A stretch of DNA of 64,000 nt, from positions 1,736,001 to 1,800,000 of the forward strand of contig NZ_JAIGNN010000001.1 in NCBI RefSeq assembly GCF_019711565.1, given 5' to 3'. This stretch comes from Qipengyuania proteolytica (GTDB lineage: Bacteria; Pseudomonadota; Alphaproteobacteria; Sphingomonadales; Sphingomonadaceae). The position numbers were made by a program, and so were the translations under genes. The notes beneath the pieces were generated by a model. The model was given only the letters and a program-made list of their open reading frames with translations. It did not search any database and had not been told where the DNA came from. Within the stretch, counting starts at the first letter, position 1, and every line of letters starts with the position of its first letter. Below are positions 52,374-61,163 of this stretch, in pieces.

Positions 52374-53705
52374 ATGTCCAAATTTACACCCGTTGCCCTC
52401 GGTGCCCTTGCGATCGCGCTCGCGACGCCTGCGAGCGCCAACGACCTTCGCACCGATATCGCTGAAGACATGCCCGCGTTGATGGAGCTCTACCGCGATC
52501 TCCACGCCAATCCGGAGCTGAGCTTTGCCGAATTCGAAACCTCGGCCAAGCTTGCCAAGCGCATGCGCGCGCTCGGTTTCGACGTGACCGAGAAGGTCGG
52601 CAAGACCGGCGTCGTTTCGGTGATGAGGAATGGCGAAGGGCCTACCGTCCTGTTGCGGGCGGACATGGACGGCTTGCCCGTCGTCGAACAGACCGGGCTG
52701 CCGTTCGCCAGCAAGCGCACCGCCGTTCCCGCGAGCGGTGTCACTACGGGCGTCATGCACGCCTGCGGCCACGACACGCATATGACCGGCTTCATCGGAG
52801 CGGCCCAACTGCTCGCCGAGCGCAAGGACGAATGGCAGGGCACGCTGGTCATGGTCCTTCAGCCGGCCGAGGAAGCGGGTGGCGGCGCGCGCGCCATGCT
52901 GGCGGACGGGCTCTACACGCGCTTTCCGAAACCCGATTACACGCTCGCCTTTCACGATGCCGCTGCGGACAAACCCGCCGGCACCATCGGCGTCTCGCCC
53001 GGATACGCGCTGGCCAATGTCGATAGCGTCAACATCACGGTCAAAGGCGTCGGCGGGCATGGCGCCTATCCGCATACGACCAAGGATCCCATCGTGCTCG
53101 CGAGCGCGATCGTCATGCGCTTGCAGACGCTGGTGAGCCGCGAGCTTTCACCTCTCGAGCCGGGGGTGGTGACCGTCGGCAGCTTCCTTTCCGGGGCCAA
53201 GCACAATATCATTTCGGACGAAGCCAGACTGCAGCTGACCGTCCGCAGCTATTCCGACGAGAGCCGCAAGCTGCTGCTTGACGGGATCGCCCGGATCGCA
53301 CGCGGTGAAGCGGTTGCGGCGGGCATGCCTGACGATCTGATGCCGGTCGTCGAGGTGCAGGAGGACTTCACGCCCGCCACGTACAACGACCCCGACTTCG
53401 CCGAGCAGGTGCTGGCCAGCTTCCGCGACCGCTTCGGCGAAGATCGCGTCGGCGTGCAGCCACCGGTGATGGGTGGCGAGGATTTCAGCGAATTCCGCCG
53501 TGCGGACCCGGAAAACATCAAGTCGGTGATCTTCTGGATCAGCGGCACGCCCGATCACATGCTCAAGGCGCTCGAGGAAGAAGGAAAGCCGCTGCCTTCG
53601 CTCCATTCGCCGTTCTGGGCGCCCGATGCCGAGAAGGTAATCGCGACCGGGGCCGAGGCGCTTGCGGCGACCGCGCTTGACCTGATGCCGCCCAAGGGCG
53701 GCTGA
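52374..53705 (+). CDS. M20 family amidohydrolase (hippurate-hydrolase type), exported
   Basis: A 443-residue metalloenzyme with a signal peptide (FTPVALGALAIALATPASA), so probably periplasmic. Metal-binding blocks ACGHDTHMTG (about 130-139), QPAEEAGGGARAM (Glu166-Glu167) and GGEDFSEF are present, with a lid domain (GVGGHGAYPHTTKDP). Members hydrolyse N-acyl amino acids or small peptides. The ATG chosen begins at the signal peptide. Confidence 0.88.
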   Translation: MSKFTPVALGALAIALATPASANDLRTDIAEDMPALMELYRDLHANPELSFAEFETSAKLAKRMRALGFDVTEKVGKTGVVSVMRNGEGPTVLLRADMDGLPVVEQTGLPFASKRTAVPASGVTTGVMHACGHDTHMTGFIGAAQLLAERKDEWQGTLVMVLQPAEEAGGGARAMLADGLYTRFPKPDYTLAFHDAAADKPAGTIGVSPGYALANVDSVNITVKGVGGHGAYPHTTKDPIVLASAIVMRLQTLVSRELSPLEPGVVTVGSFLSGAKHNIISDEARLQLTVRSYSDESRKLLLDGIARIARGEAVAAGMPDDLMPVVEVQEDFTPATYNDPDFAEQVLASFRDRFGEDRVGVQPPVMGGEDFSEFRRADPENIKSVIFWISGTPDHMLKALEEEGKPLPSLHSPFWAPDAEKVIATGAEALAATALDLMPPKGG

Positions 53706-53723
53706 GCTTCGTCCAAGAAATGT

Positions 53724-53757
53724 GGCCGCCGGAGCGTTTGGGGTCGCTCCGACGGCC
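53724..53757. terminator. Probable bidirectional terminator between convergent genes
   Basis: GGCCG-C-CGGAGCG, an eight-base loop and CGCTCCG-A-CGGCC form a 12-bp stem with one mismatch, between the M20 gene and the oppositely oriented 65-residue gene. Flanks are only mildly T-rich. Confidence 0.6.
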
Positions 53758-53800
53758 GTATTCTCCTCCCCAGGAGAACTTGGTGTTGGGTCTTGGGGAC

Positions 53801-53998
53801 TCAGCCATCCGAGGGGACGTAGGTGCCGAGCCGGTGATGCAGTGCGTTGATCTTGGCCAGTTCCTCGCGATCCTCGATCTGGCGGGCATAGGCCGTCAGT
53901 GCGGTGCGCAGGAGGCGGAAGTCCGCGGTCGAGAACAGGGCGCGCGCGCGGCCAGGTTCACGGGGCGGGGCGGTGGTGTCGTCAGTCATGGTCGTCAT
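53801..53998 (-). CDS. Hypothetical small protein downstream of aceA
   Basis: A 65-residue protein with a Pro/Arg-rich start and a helical body (RLLRTALTAYARQIEDREEL and a short tail HHRLGTYVP). No signal or membrane segment and no recognised family. It lies 19 bases after the isocitrate lyase gene on the same strand, so it is probably co-transcribed. It could be a small regulator or simply a conserved companion. Confidence 0.6.
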   Translation of the reverse strand: MTTMTDDTTAPPREPGRARALFSTADFRLLRTALTAYARQIEDREELAKINALHHRLGTYVPSDG

Positions 53999-54017
53999 CC
54001 TCTCTTCCTCCCGGGTG

Positions 54018-55619
54018 TCAGGCCGCGGCGAACTGGTTCATGGTGTTGTCCTTGCCGCCGGCCTTGAGGGCCGCTTCGCCGGCAAAGTATTCCTTATGGT
54101 CGTCGCCGATATCGGAGCCGGCCATGTTCTGGTGCTTCACGCAGGCGATCCCTTGGCGGATTTCCTCGCGCTGGACGTTCTTGACGTAGCCGAGCATCGC
54201 CTGTTCGCCGAAGTATTCGCGAGCGAGGTTGTCCGTGCTGAGCGCAGCCGTGTGATAGGTCGGCAGAGTGATCAGGTGGTGGAAGATGCCGGCACGCTTC
54301 GCCGCATCGCGCTGGAAGGTGCGGATCTTCTCGTCGGCTTCGGCGGCGAGTTCTGTGCCGTCGTAGTCGACGCTCATCAGCTTTGCGCGATCGAAGGCCG
54401 ACACGTCCTTGCCCGCTTCTGCCCAGGCATCGTAGACCTGCTGGCGGAAGTTCAGCGTCCAGTTGAAGCTGGGCGAATTGTTGTAGACCAGCTTCGCATT
54501 CGGGATCACCTCGCGGATGCGATCGACCATGCCGGCGATCTGCTCGATATGCGGCTTTTCGGTTTCGATCCACAGCAGGTCGGCACCCGCCTCGAGAGCG
54601 GTTATGCAGTCGAGCACGCAGCGGTCTTCACCAGTTCCGGGACGGAACTGGTAGAGGTTGCTGGGCAGGCGCTTGGGCGCCATCAGCTTCCCATCGCGGC
54701 TGATGAAGACCTGGCCATTGGTGATGTTGGCCGAATCGACTTCGTCGCAATCGAGGAAGCTGTTGTACTTATCTCCCAAGTCGCCCGGTTCCTTCGAGTA
54801 AGCGATCGACTTGGTCAGGCCTGCACCGAGGCTGTCGGTGCGAGCCACGATGATGCCATCGGGCACGCCGAGCTCGAGGAAGGCATAGCGGATCGCGCGG
54901 ATCTTCTGGTGGAATTCCTCGTGCGGAACCGTGACCTTGCCGTCCTGGTGGCCGCACTGCTTTTCGTCCGACACCTGGTTTTCGATCTGCAGCGCACAGG
55001 CACCGGCTTCGATCATCTTCTTGGCCAGCAGGTAGGTTGCTTCGGCATTGCCGAAACCTGCGTCGATATCGGCGATGATCGGCACGACATGCGTCTCATG
55101 CTCGTCGATTTCCTTGAGGAGGCGGTGCGTGTTGACCGCGTCGCCATTCGCCTTGGCTTCGTCGAGCTGGCGGAACAAGCCGCCCAGTTCGCGTGCGTCG
55201 GCCTGACGCAGGAAGGTGTAGAGTTCCTCGATCAGCGCGGGGACCGAAGTCTTCTCGTGCATCGACTGGTCGGGCAGGGGGCCGAAGTCGCTGCGCAGCG
55301 CGGCAACCATCCAGCCCGAGAGATAGAGGTAGCGGCGCTTGGTGCTGCCGAAATGCTTCTTGATCGAGATCATCTTCTGCTGGGCGATGAAGCCGTGCCA
55401 GGTGCCGAGCGACTGCGTGTAGTTCGCAGGGTCGCGGTCGTAGGCTTCCATGTCCTCGCGCATGATCTTTGCGGTGTATCTCGCGATATCGAGGCCGGTG
55501 CGGAAGCGGTTCTGTACGACCATGCGCGCAGCGCTTTCGGCGTCGATCGCGGCCCACGGCGCACCGTTGCCGGTGATGGTTTCGTTCAGTTCCTTGATCC
55601 GGGCCGAGTAGGTCACGGT
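54018..55619 (-). CDS. aceA: Isocitrate lyase
   Basis: A 533-residue glyoxylate-shunt enzyme of the longer bacterial type. The catalytic Cys is in KQCGHQDGK (near 221, KKCGH in most homologues), with GYVKNVQREE and other ICL blocks such as PIIADIDAGFGN and WIETEKPH. The start is taken as GTG 55619 because AGGAG lies seven bases upstream; ATG 55634 would add five residues and put that box inside the gene. It is divergent from a ScfR-type regulator. No malate synthase gene is in the window. Confidence 0.93.
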   Translation of the reverse strand, partial: TVTYSARIKELNETITGNGAPWAAIDAESAARMVVQNRFRTGLDIARYTAKIMREDMEAYDRDPANYTQSLGTWHGFIAQQKMISIKKHFGSTKRRYLYLSGWMVAALRSDFGPLPDQSMHEKTSVPALIEELYTFLRQADARELGGLFRQLDEAKANGDAVNTHRLLKEIDEHETHVVPIIADIDAGFGNAEATYLLAKKMIEAGACALQIENQVSDEKQCGHQDGKVTVPHEEFHQKIRAIRYAFLELGVPDGIIVARTDSLGAGLTKSIAYSKEPGDLGDKYNSFLDCDEVDSANITNGQVFISRDGKLMAPKRLPSNLYQFRPGTGEDRCVLDCITALEAGADLLWIETEKPHIEQIAGMVDRIREVIPNAKLVYNNSPSFNWTLNFRQQVYDAWAEAGKDVSAFDRAKLMSVDYDGTELAAEADEKIRTFQRDAAKRAGIFHHLITLPTYHTAALSTDNLAREYFGEQAMLGYVKNVQREEIRQGIACVKHQNMAGSDIGDDHKEYFAGEAALKAGGKDNTMNQFAAA

Positions 55620-55694
55620 ATTGCTCCTCGTCATATTCCGGCGGTGTTGCCTTGCGCCCCTAATGGGGACTGGCGCGGGCGACGGATAGGAAAA

Positions 55695-55746
55695 TTTACA
55701 GAGATTATTGTCTAAAAGGTCAGAAATAGCGTATCTCGCCTGTAAA
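55695..55746. promoter_or_regulatory. Divergent control region of aceA and the ScfR regulator
   Basis: TTTACAG (55695-55701) and CTGTAAA (55740-55746) form a 7-bp inverted repeat in an A+T-rich gap, placed near both starts. RamB-family regulators bind A+T-rich sites near glyoxylate genes, so these are candidate operators. Confidence 0.45.
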
Positions 55747-55766
55747 GATGTGAAGAAAGTTACTCC

Positions 55767-57149
55767 ATGGCCGATGAAGCCCTCTTTGCCGGACCCGCCA
55801 TCCGCCGCCTGCGAAAGCGGGAAGGCCTGACGCAGGCGGCGACCGCGGCGCGTCTCGATATCTCGCCGAGTTATCTCAACCTGATCGAGCGAAACCAGCG
55901 TCCGGTCAGCGCCCGCGTGGTCATGCAGCTGTTGGAGCAGTTCGACTTCGACCCCCGCAATCTGCGCGAGGATGAATCGATCGGCGGGCTCGACGGGCTT
56001 GCCCGGCGCTTCGCCGACGAGCGTTTCTCGGATCTCGGGATCGACAGGGACGAATTGCAGGAATTTCTCGCCAATGCGCCGCAAGCAGCTGCGGCCTTCG
56101 CGCGCCTCTACGACAATGCTGCGCCGGGCGGCGAGCAGGCTTACGATCCGCTCGAGGCGTCGAGCCGTGAGATCGAGCGTTGGCGCAACCACTTCCCGGA
56201 TCTCGATGTCGCAGCCGAAGAACTGGCCGACGAGATGCGTCTGTCGCGCGGCGACATCGGCCTCGCGCTGACCGAGAGATTGCGCGAACGGCACCAGCTC
56301 TCTGTCCGCATCCTGCCACAGGATGTCATACCCGACAGCTTGCGACGCCTCGATCTCCATGCACGCCAGGTCCAGCTGTCGGAAATGCTCAGCCCCGCTT
56401 CGCGCAACTTCCAGCTCGCCTTGCAGATAGCCCAGCTCGAATATCGGGAAGCGATCGAGAACGTCGCACGGGGCGCTCGCTTCGAGGACGAGGCCGCGCG
56501 TGGGCTCTTCCAGCGGCACCTCACCGGCTATTTCGCCGCGGCACTTATCATGCCCTACAGCCGATTTCTGCGGGCCTGCGAAGCCACGGGTTACGACCTG
56601 CCGGTTCTCGAGCGCCGGTTCGGCGTGAGCTTCGAGCAGCTGGCGCATCGCCTCACCACCTTGCAGCGCGTCGGCCAGCGCGGCCTGCCGTTCTTCATGG
56701 TCCGCCTCGATCGGGCGGGCCAGTTCTCGAAGACCTTCATCGGGGCGAGCACCGCGCGCTTCGTCAGTTCGGATACGAGTTGCCCGCTCTGGCACGCGCA
56801 CCGCGCCTTCGAACGGGCCGGCGAACTGCAGGTCCAGTTCGTCGCGCTCGACATAGCGGGCGAGCGCGAGGGCGGATGGCTCACGATGGCGCGGACGGTC
56901 GAGGGCAGCGGCTCACCCCGGGACGCGCAGTTCGTGGTGGCGGTGGGGCTGGAGGCTGTGCTGGCGGGCGATCTGGCGCAGGCGCGGGGCATTTCGCTTC
57001 GCTCGCAGGATGCCCAGCCGATCGGGCCCGGCTGCGCGCTCTGCCATCGCCTTGGTTGCAGCCAGCGGTCGCTTCCCCCGCGCGGCAGGCGCCTCTCCTT
57101 CGATACTGTCAGGCGCGGTGTGACCCCGTTCGAATTCGCGGGCGATTAA
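55767..57149 (+). CDS. ScfR/RamB-type regulator (HTH, IrrE-like and DUF2083 domains)
   Basis: A 460-residue regulator. An XRE helix-turn-helix at residues about 10-62 (IRRLRKREGLTQAATAARLD, SPSYLNLIERNQRPVS), a central IrrE-like segment, and a C-terminal short-chain fatty-acyl regulator domain (DUF2083) with the typical Cys cluster GCALCHRLGC. Relatives such as RamB control acetate, glyoxylate or methylcitrate genes in response to acyl-CoA. Divergent position next to aceA makes isocitrate lyase its likely target and itself a likely autoregulator. Confidence 0.88.
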   Translation: MADEALFAGPAIRRLRKREGLTQAATAARLDISPSYLNLIERNQRPVSARVVMQLLEQFDFDPRNLREDESIGGLDGLARRFADERFSDLGIDRDELQEFLANAPQAAAAFARLYDNAAPGGEQAYDPLEASSREIERWRNHFPDLDVAAEELADEMRLSRGDIGLALTERLRERHQLSVRILPQDVIPDSLRRLDLHARQVQLSEMLSPASRNFQLALQIAQLEYREAIENVARGARFEDEAARGLFQRHLTGYFAAALIMPYSRFLRACEATGYDLPVLERRFGVSFEQLAHRLTTLQRVGQRGLPFFMVRLDRAGQFSKTFIGASTARFVSSDTSCPLWHAHRAFERAGELQVQFVALDIAGEREGGWLTMARTVEGSGSPRDAQFVVAVGLEAVLAGDLAQARGISLRSQDAQPIGPGCALCHRLGCSQRSLPPRGRRLSFDTVRRGVTPFEFAGD

Positions 57150-57231
57150 CCAACAAAATCACGCGCTGAAGGAACCACGCGGTCGGGCGGACGGTTTGCA
57201 CTGCCATACACAGGATACGGGGAGTGACCCA

Positions 57232-57522
57232 ATGACCGAAGAACGCATTACCGAGACGACCACGCCCAGCGGGGAAACGCATACCACGCATACCGTTATA
57301 ACTGACCGTGAAAGCGGTGGTGGCGGCAAATGGGTGCTCCTGCTGCTCGTGCTCGCCATTGCCATCGTCGGCGTCTTCTTCCTGACGCAGATGAGCGGCT
57401 CGGAAGTGGCCAAGGACAATGCGGTCGCCAATGCGGCGAACGAGGTCGGCGATGCGGCAAGCCAGGTGGGCGATGCGGCCCAAAATGCCGGCGAAGCCGT
57501 GCAGGATGCCGTCCAGCAGTAA
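57232..57522 (+). CDS. Hypothetical single-span membrane protein
   Basis: A 96-residue protein: a Thr/Glu-rich hydrophilic N-terminus (TEERITETTTPSGE, THTTHTVIT), a Gly linker, one hydrophobic helix (WVLLLLVLAIAIVGVFFLT) and an Ala/Asn-rich amphipathic tail with heptad-like repeats (NEVGDAASQVGDAAQNAGEA). Topology suggests a tail in the periplasm. No family recognised. The ATG at 57232 follows a GGGGAG box; a strong hairpin follows the gene. Confidence 0.7.
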   Translation: MTEERITETTTPSGETHTTHTVITDRESGGGGKWVLLLLVLAIAIVGVFFLTQMSGSEVAKDNAVANAANEVGDAASQVGDAAQNAGEAVQDAVQQ

Positions 57523-57543
57523 TATCATCCGACGACACCTTGC

Positions 57544-57570
57544 GGGCGGCGGTCTACGTGACCGTCGCCC
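57544..57570 (+). terminator. Hairpin terminator after the small membrane protein gene
   Basis: GGGCGGCGGTC-TACGT-GACCGTCGCCC forms an 11-bp stem with one G-T pair, 21 bases past the stop at 57522. No U-tract follows, so termination strength is uncertain. Confidence 0.5.
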
Positions 57571-57594
57571 GATGCGCGCCTGCAAACGACTTGT

Positions 57595-57605
57595 GTAAAG
57601 TTTAC
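57595..57605. promoter_or_regulatory. Small palindrome upstream of the exopolysaccharide operon
   Basis: GTAAA-G-TTTAC lies 64 bases before the start of the sugar transferase gene. It resembles a short operator half-pair; no -24/-12 sigma-54 promoter is evident in 57523-57669. Confidence 0.3.
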
Positions 57606-57669
57606 CGACGGTTCATCCCTTTCTGGTAGTCAAGAATTCCGACACCAGCCATTCCGCGAGAGCGACCGG

Positions 57670-59055
57670 ATGATCCGCGTTTTCAAGCACTACTTTCCTT
57701 ACAATGTAGTGCTTCTCAGCCTAATAGACCTGGCGCTGCTGTTCCTTGCGGGCGAAGCGGCCTGGCGGCTGCGCGTCGGACAGATCGGGTCGAGCAACGG
57801 GCCCTTGGTCGACCGTCTCCCCGAACTGAGCGGATTTGCAATCATCGTCTGGCTGGCCATGATTTCGGTCGGTGCCTACGGACCGGAAGCGCTGCGCTCG
57901 ATCCGCTTCGGGACCGCCCGCCTGCTCGTCGCGGTCAGCCTTGGCGTACTCGGTATTTCGCTCGTCAACTTCTTCCTTCCGGGCGCTGCTTTCTGGCGAT
58001 CGGTCCTGCTCTACGCCATGGTCATGGCGATGCTGGTCCTGATCGGAAACCGGCTCCTGGCAAGCCGCACCCTCGGTCTCGAGGCGTTCAAGCGCAACAT
58101 CCTCGTCCTCGGCGCGGGCGAGCGCGCGGCGCGACTGAAGCGGCTATCCATGCAGGAAGGCAGCGGTTTTGCAGTTCGAAGCTTTATCGACCTGGGCGAT
58201 TGCTCGCCGGTCGTCGCGGAGGCAATCCCGCGTGCTTCGGTTGGCGATCTCGGTCACTTTGTCGAGCAAAGGGGTATAGGGGAGGTTGTGCTTGCGCTTC
58301 AGGAGCGTCGCAACGCGTTGCCGCTCAAGGACCTGCTGCGGGTCAAGACCAAGGGCGTCCATGTCAACGATTTCTCGAGCTTCCTCGAGCGGGAAACCGG
58401 AAGGGTCGATCTCGATACCCTCAACCCAAGCTGGCTGATCTTCTCAGATGGCTTTTCCGCAGGGCGGCGCATTTCCGCAGCAGGCAAGCGCGTATTCGAC
58501 ATCGTCGTCAGCCTGCTGATCCTTGTGATCGGCTTGCCGCTGATCATCGTGTTCGGCCTGGCCGTGAAAATCGACAGCTCGGGCCCGATGTTCTTTCGCC
58601 AGCAACGGGTCGGGCTCTACGGGCAGACGTTCGAGATCGTGAAGCTGCGCTCGATGCGGACGGATGCCGAGGCGCATGGCGCCAAGTGGGCGGAGGAAAA
58701 CGACCCTCGCATCACCCGCGTCGGCAGGATCATCCGCAAGATCCGCGTTGACGAACTCCCGCAGCTCTGGGCTGTCCTCAAGGGCAACATGAGCTTTGTC
58801 GGCCCGCGACCCGAAGTGCCTGCCTTCGTCGATGAACTCGAGCGTGAGCTGCCTTACTACGCCGAACGGCACGAAGTTAAGCCGGGCATCACAGGCTGGG
58901 CGCAAATCAATTATCCTTACGGTGCGAGCATCGAGGACGCGCGGCACAAGCTCGAATATGATCTCTATTATGCCAAGAATTACACACCCTTCCTCGATCT
59001 GCTGATCCTGTTGCAGACGGCGCGGGTGATCCTCTGGCCGGACGGGGCGCGCTGA
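57670..59055 (+). CDS. XrtA/PEP-CTERM system sugar transferase (EpsB-like, undecaprenyl-phosphate phosphotransferase)
   Basis: A 461-residue membrane enzyme that starts exopolysaccharide repeat units on undecaprenyl phosphate. The N-terminal part has several membrane helices ([39 protein letters not shown]) and a nucleotide-binding-like region ([13 protein letters not shown]). The C-terminal bacterial sugar transferase domain carries [40 protein letters not shown] and [11 protein letters not shown]. This form is typical of PEP-CTERM/XrtA loci. Its stop and the PrsK start overlap by one base (TGATG). Confidence 0.9.
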   Translation: MIRVFKHYFPYNVVLLSLIDLALLFLAGEAAWRLRVGQIGSSNGPLVDRLPELSGFAIIVWLAMISVGAYGPEALRSIRFGTARLLVAVSLGVLGISLVNFFLPGAAFWRSVLLYAMVMAMLVLIGNRLLASRTLGLEAFKRNILVLGAGERAARLKRLSMQEGSGFAVRSFIDLGDCSPVVAEAIPRASVGDLGHFVEQRGIGEVVLALQERRNALPLKDLLRVKTKGVHVNDFSSFLERETGRVDLDTLNPSWLIFSDGFSAGRRISAAGKRVFDIVVSLLILVIGLPLIIVFGLAVKIDSSGPMFFRQQRVGLYGQTFEIVKLRSMRTDAEAHGAKWAEENDPRITRVGRIIRKIRVDELPQLWAVLKGNMSFVGPRPEVPAFVDELERELPYYAERHEVKPGITGWAQINYPYGASIEDARHKLEYDLYYAKNYTPFLDLLILLQTARVILWPDGAR

Positions 59056-61163
59056 TGGGCTGGACCGGAACGCTCGCCTATTTCGCTTACACTTTCGGTG
59101 CGATCGTCTGCGCGATCTGTGCCGTCTGGGTCGCGACCAGGGGCGACGACACGCGCACCGACCGCATACCGGCGATCGCCGCGCTCGCGCTGACCGCGAA
59201 CTGGTGCTTCGCGGCGGCCAGTTTCGAGCCGGACCGGCTCATCGTCGAGCTCACCGAGATCGCGCGCAATTTCGCCTGGTTGTTCGTCCTGTTCCGCCAT
59301 TTCGCCAATGACGGGCGCGACGAGACGCTGCGCATAGTCCGCCCGGCTGTCGTTGCCCTGTGCTTCGTCGAAGCCCTCCACCTCGTGCTTCTGCTGGTCG
59401 CCAAGCGCTATGCGGTCACGCCAGAGATCGCGACGCTCACCTTCGAAACGGCGACCATGTTCCGCGTCATGGTAGCGGTCGGCGCACTGGTGCTCGTGCA
59501 TAATCTCTATGTCGGTGCAGCCGATGCTTCGCGTCACTTGTTGCGCTGGAACGCGGCTGCGCTCGCGGGCCTCTATGCATTCGACCTGAACTACTACACG
59601 GTGACATACATAATCGGTGCGGTTCCGAGCGAGTTGACCGCGCTGCGTGGCCTGGCTGCCGCGATCGTTGCGGTTCCATTCGCAATGGGCTTTGCTCGCG
59701 GGGCAGCTGGGCTGGAATTCCGCCCATCGCGCGCGGTGACCTTCCGCTTCCTGTCGCTGCTGGTGATCGGCGGGTATCTGGCGCTGATGCTGGGTCTCGC
59801 GCGCTGGCTCGACATGCTCACCGGCGACCTTGCGCGTCTCGCACAGGTTGGCCTTGTCATAGCTGCGGGCGTCTTGGCGCTGATCTGGCTCCCTTCCGCT
59901 CAGCTACGGGGCTGGCTCCGTGTCACTGCGATCAAGCACCTCTTCAAGCACCGATACGATTACCGCAATGAGTGGATCCGCTTCACCCAGACCATCGGCA
60001 GCACCGGGTTCGACGAGACGAGCCTGCCTGAACGGGCGATCAAGGCGCTGGCCGACATCACCGACAGCCCGTCTGGGATCCTGTTCCTCGCCAACGAGGA
60101 GGGCACGCTGGAGGTAGTGGCGGACTGGCGTTGGCGTGAAGACGATCTGCATGCGCCCACGCTGCCCGCGGCGCTTGCCGCAGTGCTCGAACGCGAGGAA
60201 TTGATCGTCGATTTCGACGAGGTTCGGGCCGGCATCGACCACTATGGCGAGATCGGCCTCATCCCGGACTGGCTCCGCGATGACCGTACCGCCTGGGCGG
60301 CCGTACCGCTGCTGCATTTCGACCGGCTCATCGGCCTCGCCATCCTTGCCCGGCCGCTGATCGCGCGCAAGCTCGATTGGGAGGACTTTGACCTCCTCAC
60401 CGTGGTGAGCCGGCAGCTAGCAAGTTATCTTGCCGAACAGGCGGGTCAGGCGGCTTTGCTCGAGGCGGGCAGGTTCGACGAATTCAATCGCCGCATGGCG
60501 TTCGTCATGCACGACATCAAGAACCTGTCGAGCCAGATGTCGCTGCTGCTCCGCAACGCCGAGAAGCACGTCGACAATCCGGAATTCCGCAAGGACATGC
60601 TTCTGACCCTGCGCAACAGCGCCGACAAGCTCAACATGCTGCTCGCGCGACTGGGCCGGTATGGGACGCGCGAGAAGTCGGCGGGGCAGCCGTTCGACCT
60701 GGCCGCCACCGCGCGTTCCGTGGCGGAGCGTTTCGGGCGCAATCATCCTGTCGCCTTGCTGCGCTCGGAACCGGCGTTGGTGGTCGGCGACGAAGAGGCG
60801 CTGGAACAGGCGCTCGTCCATCTCGTCCAGAACGCGGTCGATGCGAGCGCGGGCAACAGCACGGTCGTGCTCGAATGCTATACTGACGGGATCAGCGGCA
60901 AGCTCCAAGTGGTCGACAGCGGCAAGGGCATGACCCCGCAATTCCTGCGCAATGGCCTGTTCAAGCCCTTCGTCTCTTCCAAGGAGGGTGGGTTTGGCAT
61001 CGGCGCTTTCGAGGCTCGCGAAATGGTGCGCGGCATGGGCGGGCGGCTCGACGTGGAATCGCGCGAGAGCGTCGGTTCGCGTTTCACGATTACCTTGCCG
61101 CTTCAGGCAACCAGGCAGTTGATCGGGCGGCAGCCCGACATGACCGAGTACGAGGACGCATGA
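59055..61163 (+). CDS. prsK: XrtA/PEP-CTERM system histidine kinase PrsK
   Basis: A 702-residue membrane kinase. About ten predicted helices occupy residues 1-300, followed by a GAF-like domain (about 320-470), then an unusual HisKA region with acceptor His486 (MAFVMHDIKNLSSQMSLLL) and an HATPase (LVHLVQNAVDAS, DSGKGMTPQF, EGGFGIGAFEAREMV). This layout matches PrsK of exosortase loci. It is paired with PrsR, whose ATG overlaps its stop (ATGA). Confidence 0.9.
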   Translation: MGWTGTLAYFAYTFGAIVCAICAVWVATRGDDTRTDRIPAIAALALTANWCFAAASFEPDRLIVELTEIARNFAWLFVLFRHFANDGRDETLRIVRPAVVALCFVEALHLVLLLVAKRYAVTPEIATLTFETATMFRVMVAVGALVLVHNLYVGAADASRHLLRWNAAALAGLYAFDLNYYTVTYIIGAVPSELTALRGLAAAIVAVPFAMGFARGAAGLEFRPSRAVTFRFLSLLVIGGYLALMLGLARWLDMLTGDLARLAQVGLVIAAGVLALIWLPSAQLRGWLRVTAIKHLFKHRYDYRNEWIRFTQTIGSTGFDETSLPERAIKALADITDSPSGILFLANEEGTLEVVADWRWREDDLHAPTLPAALAAVLEREELIVDFDEVRAGIDHYGEIGLIPDWLRDDRTAWAAVPLLHFDRLIGLAILARPLIARKLDWEDFDLLTVVSRQLASYLAEQAGQAALLEAGRFDEFNRRMAFVMHDIKNLSSQMSLLLRNAEKHVDNPEFRKDMLLTLRNSADKLNMLLARLGRYGTREKSAGQPFDLAATARSVAERFGRNHPVALLRSEPALVVGDEEALEQALVHLVQNAVDASAGNSTVVLECYTDGISGKLQVVDSGKGMTPQFLRNGLFKPFVSSKEGGFGIGAFEAREMVRGMGGRLDVESRESVGSRFTITLPLQATRQLIGRQPDMTEYEDA

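Noticed and set aside
55635..56801. N-terminal extension of isocitrate lyase across the ScfR regulator gene
   Set aside because: Antisense to the regulator; ICL homology begins only after the AGGAG-GTG start at 55619.
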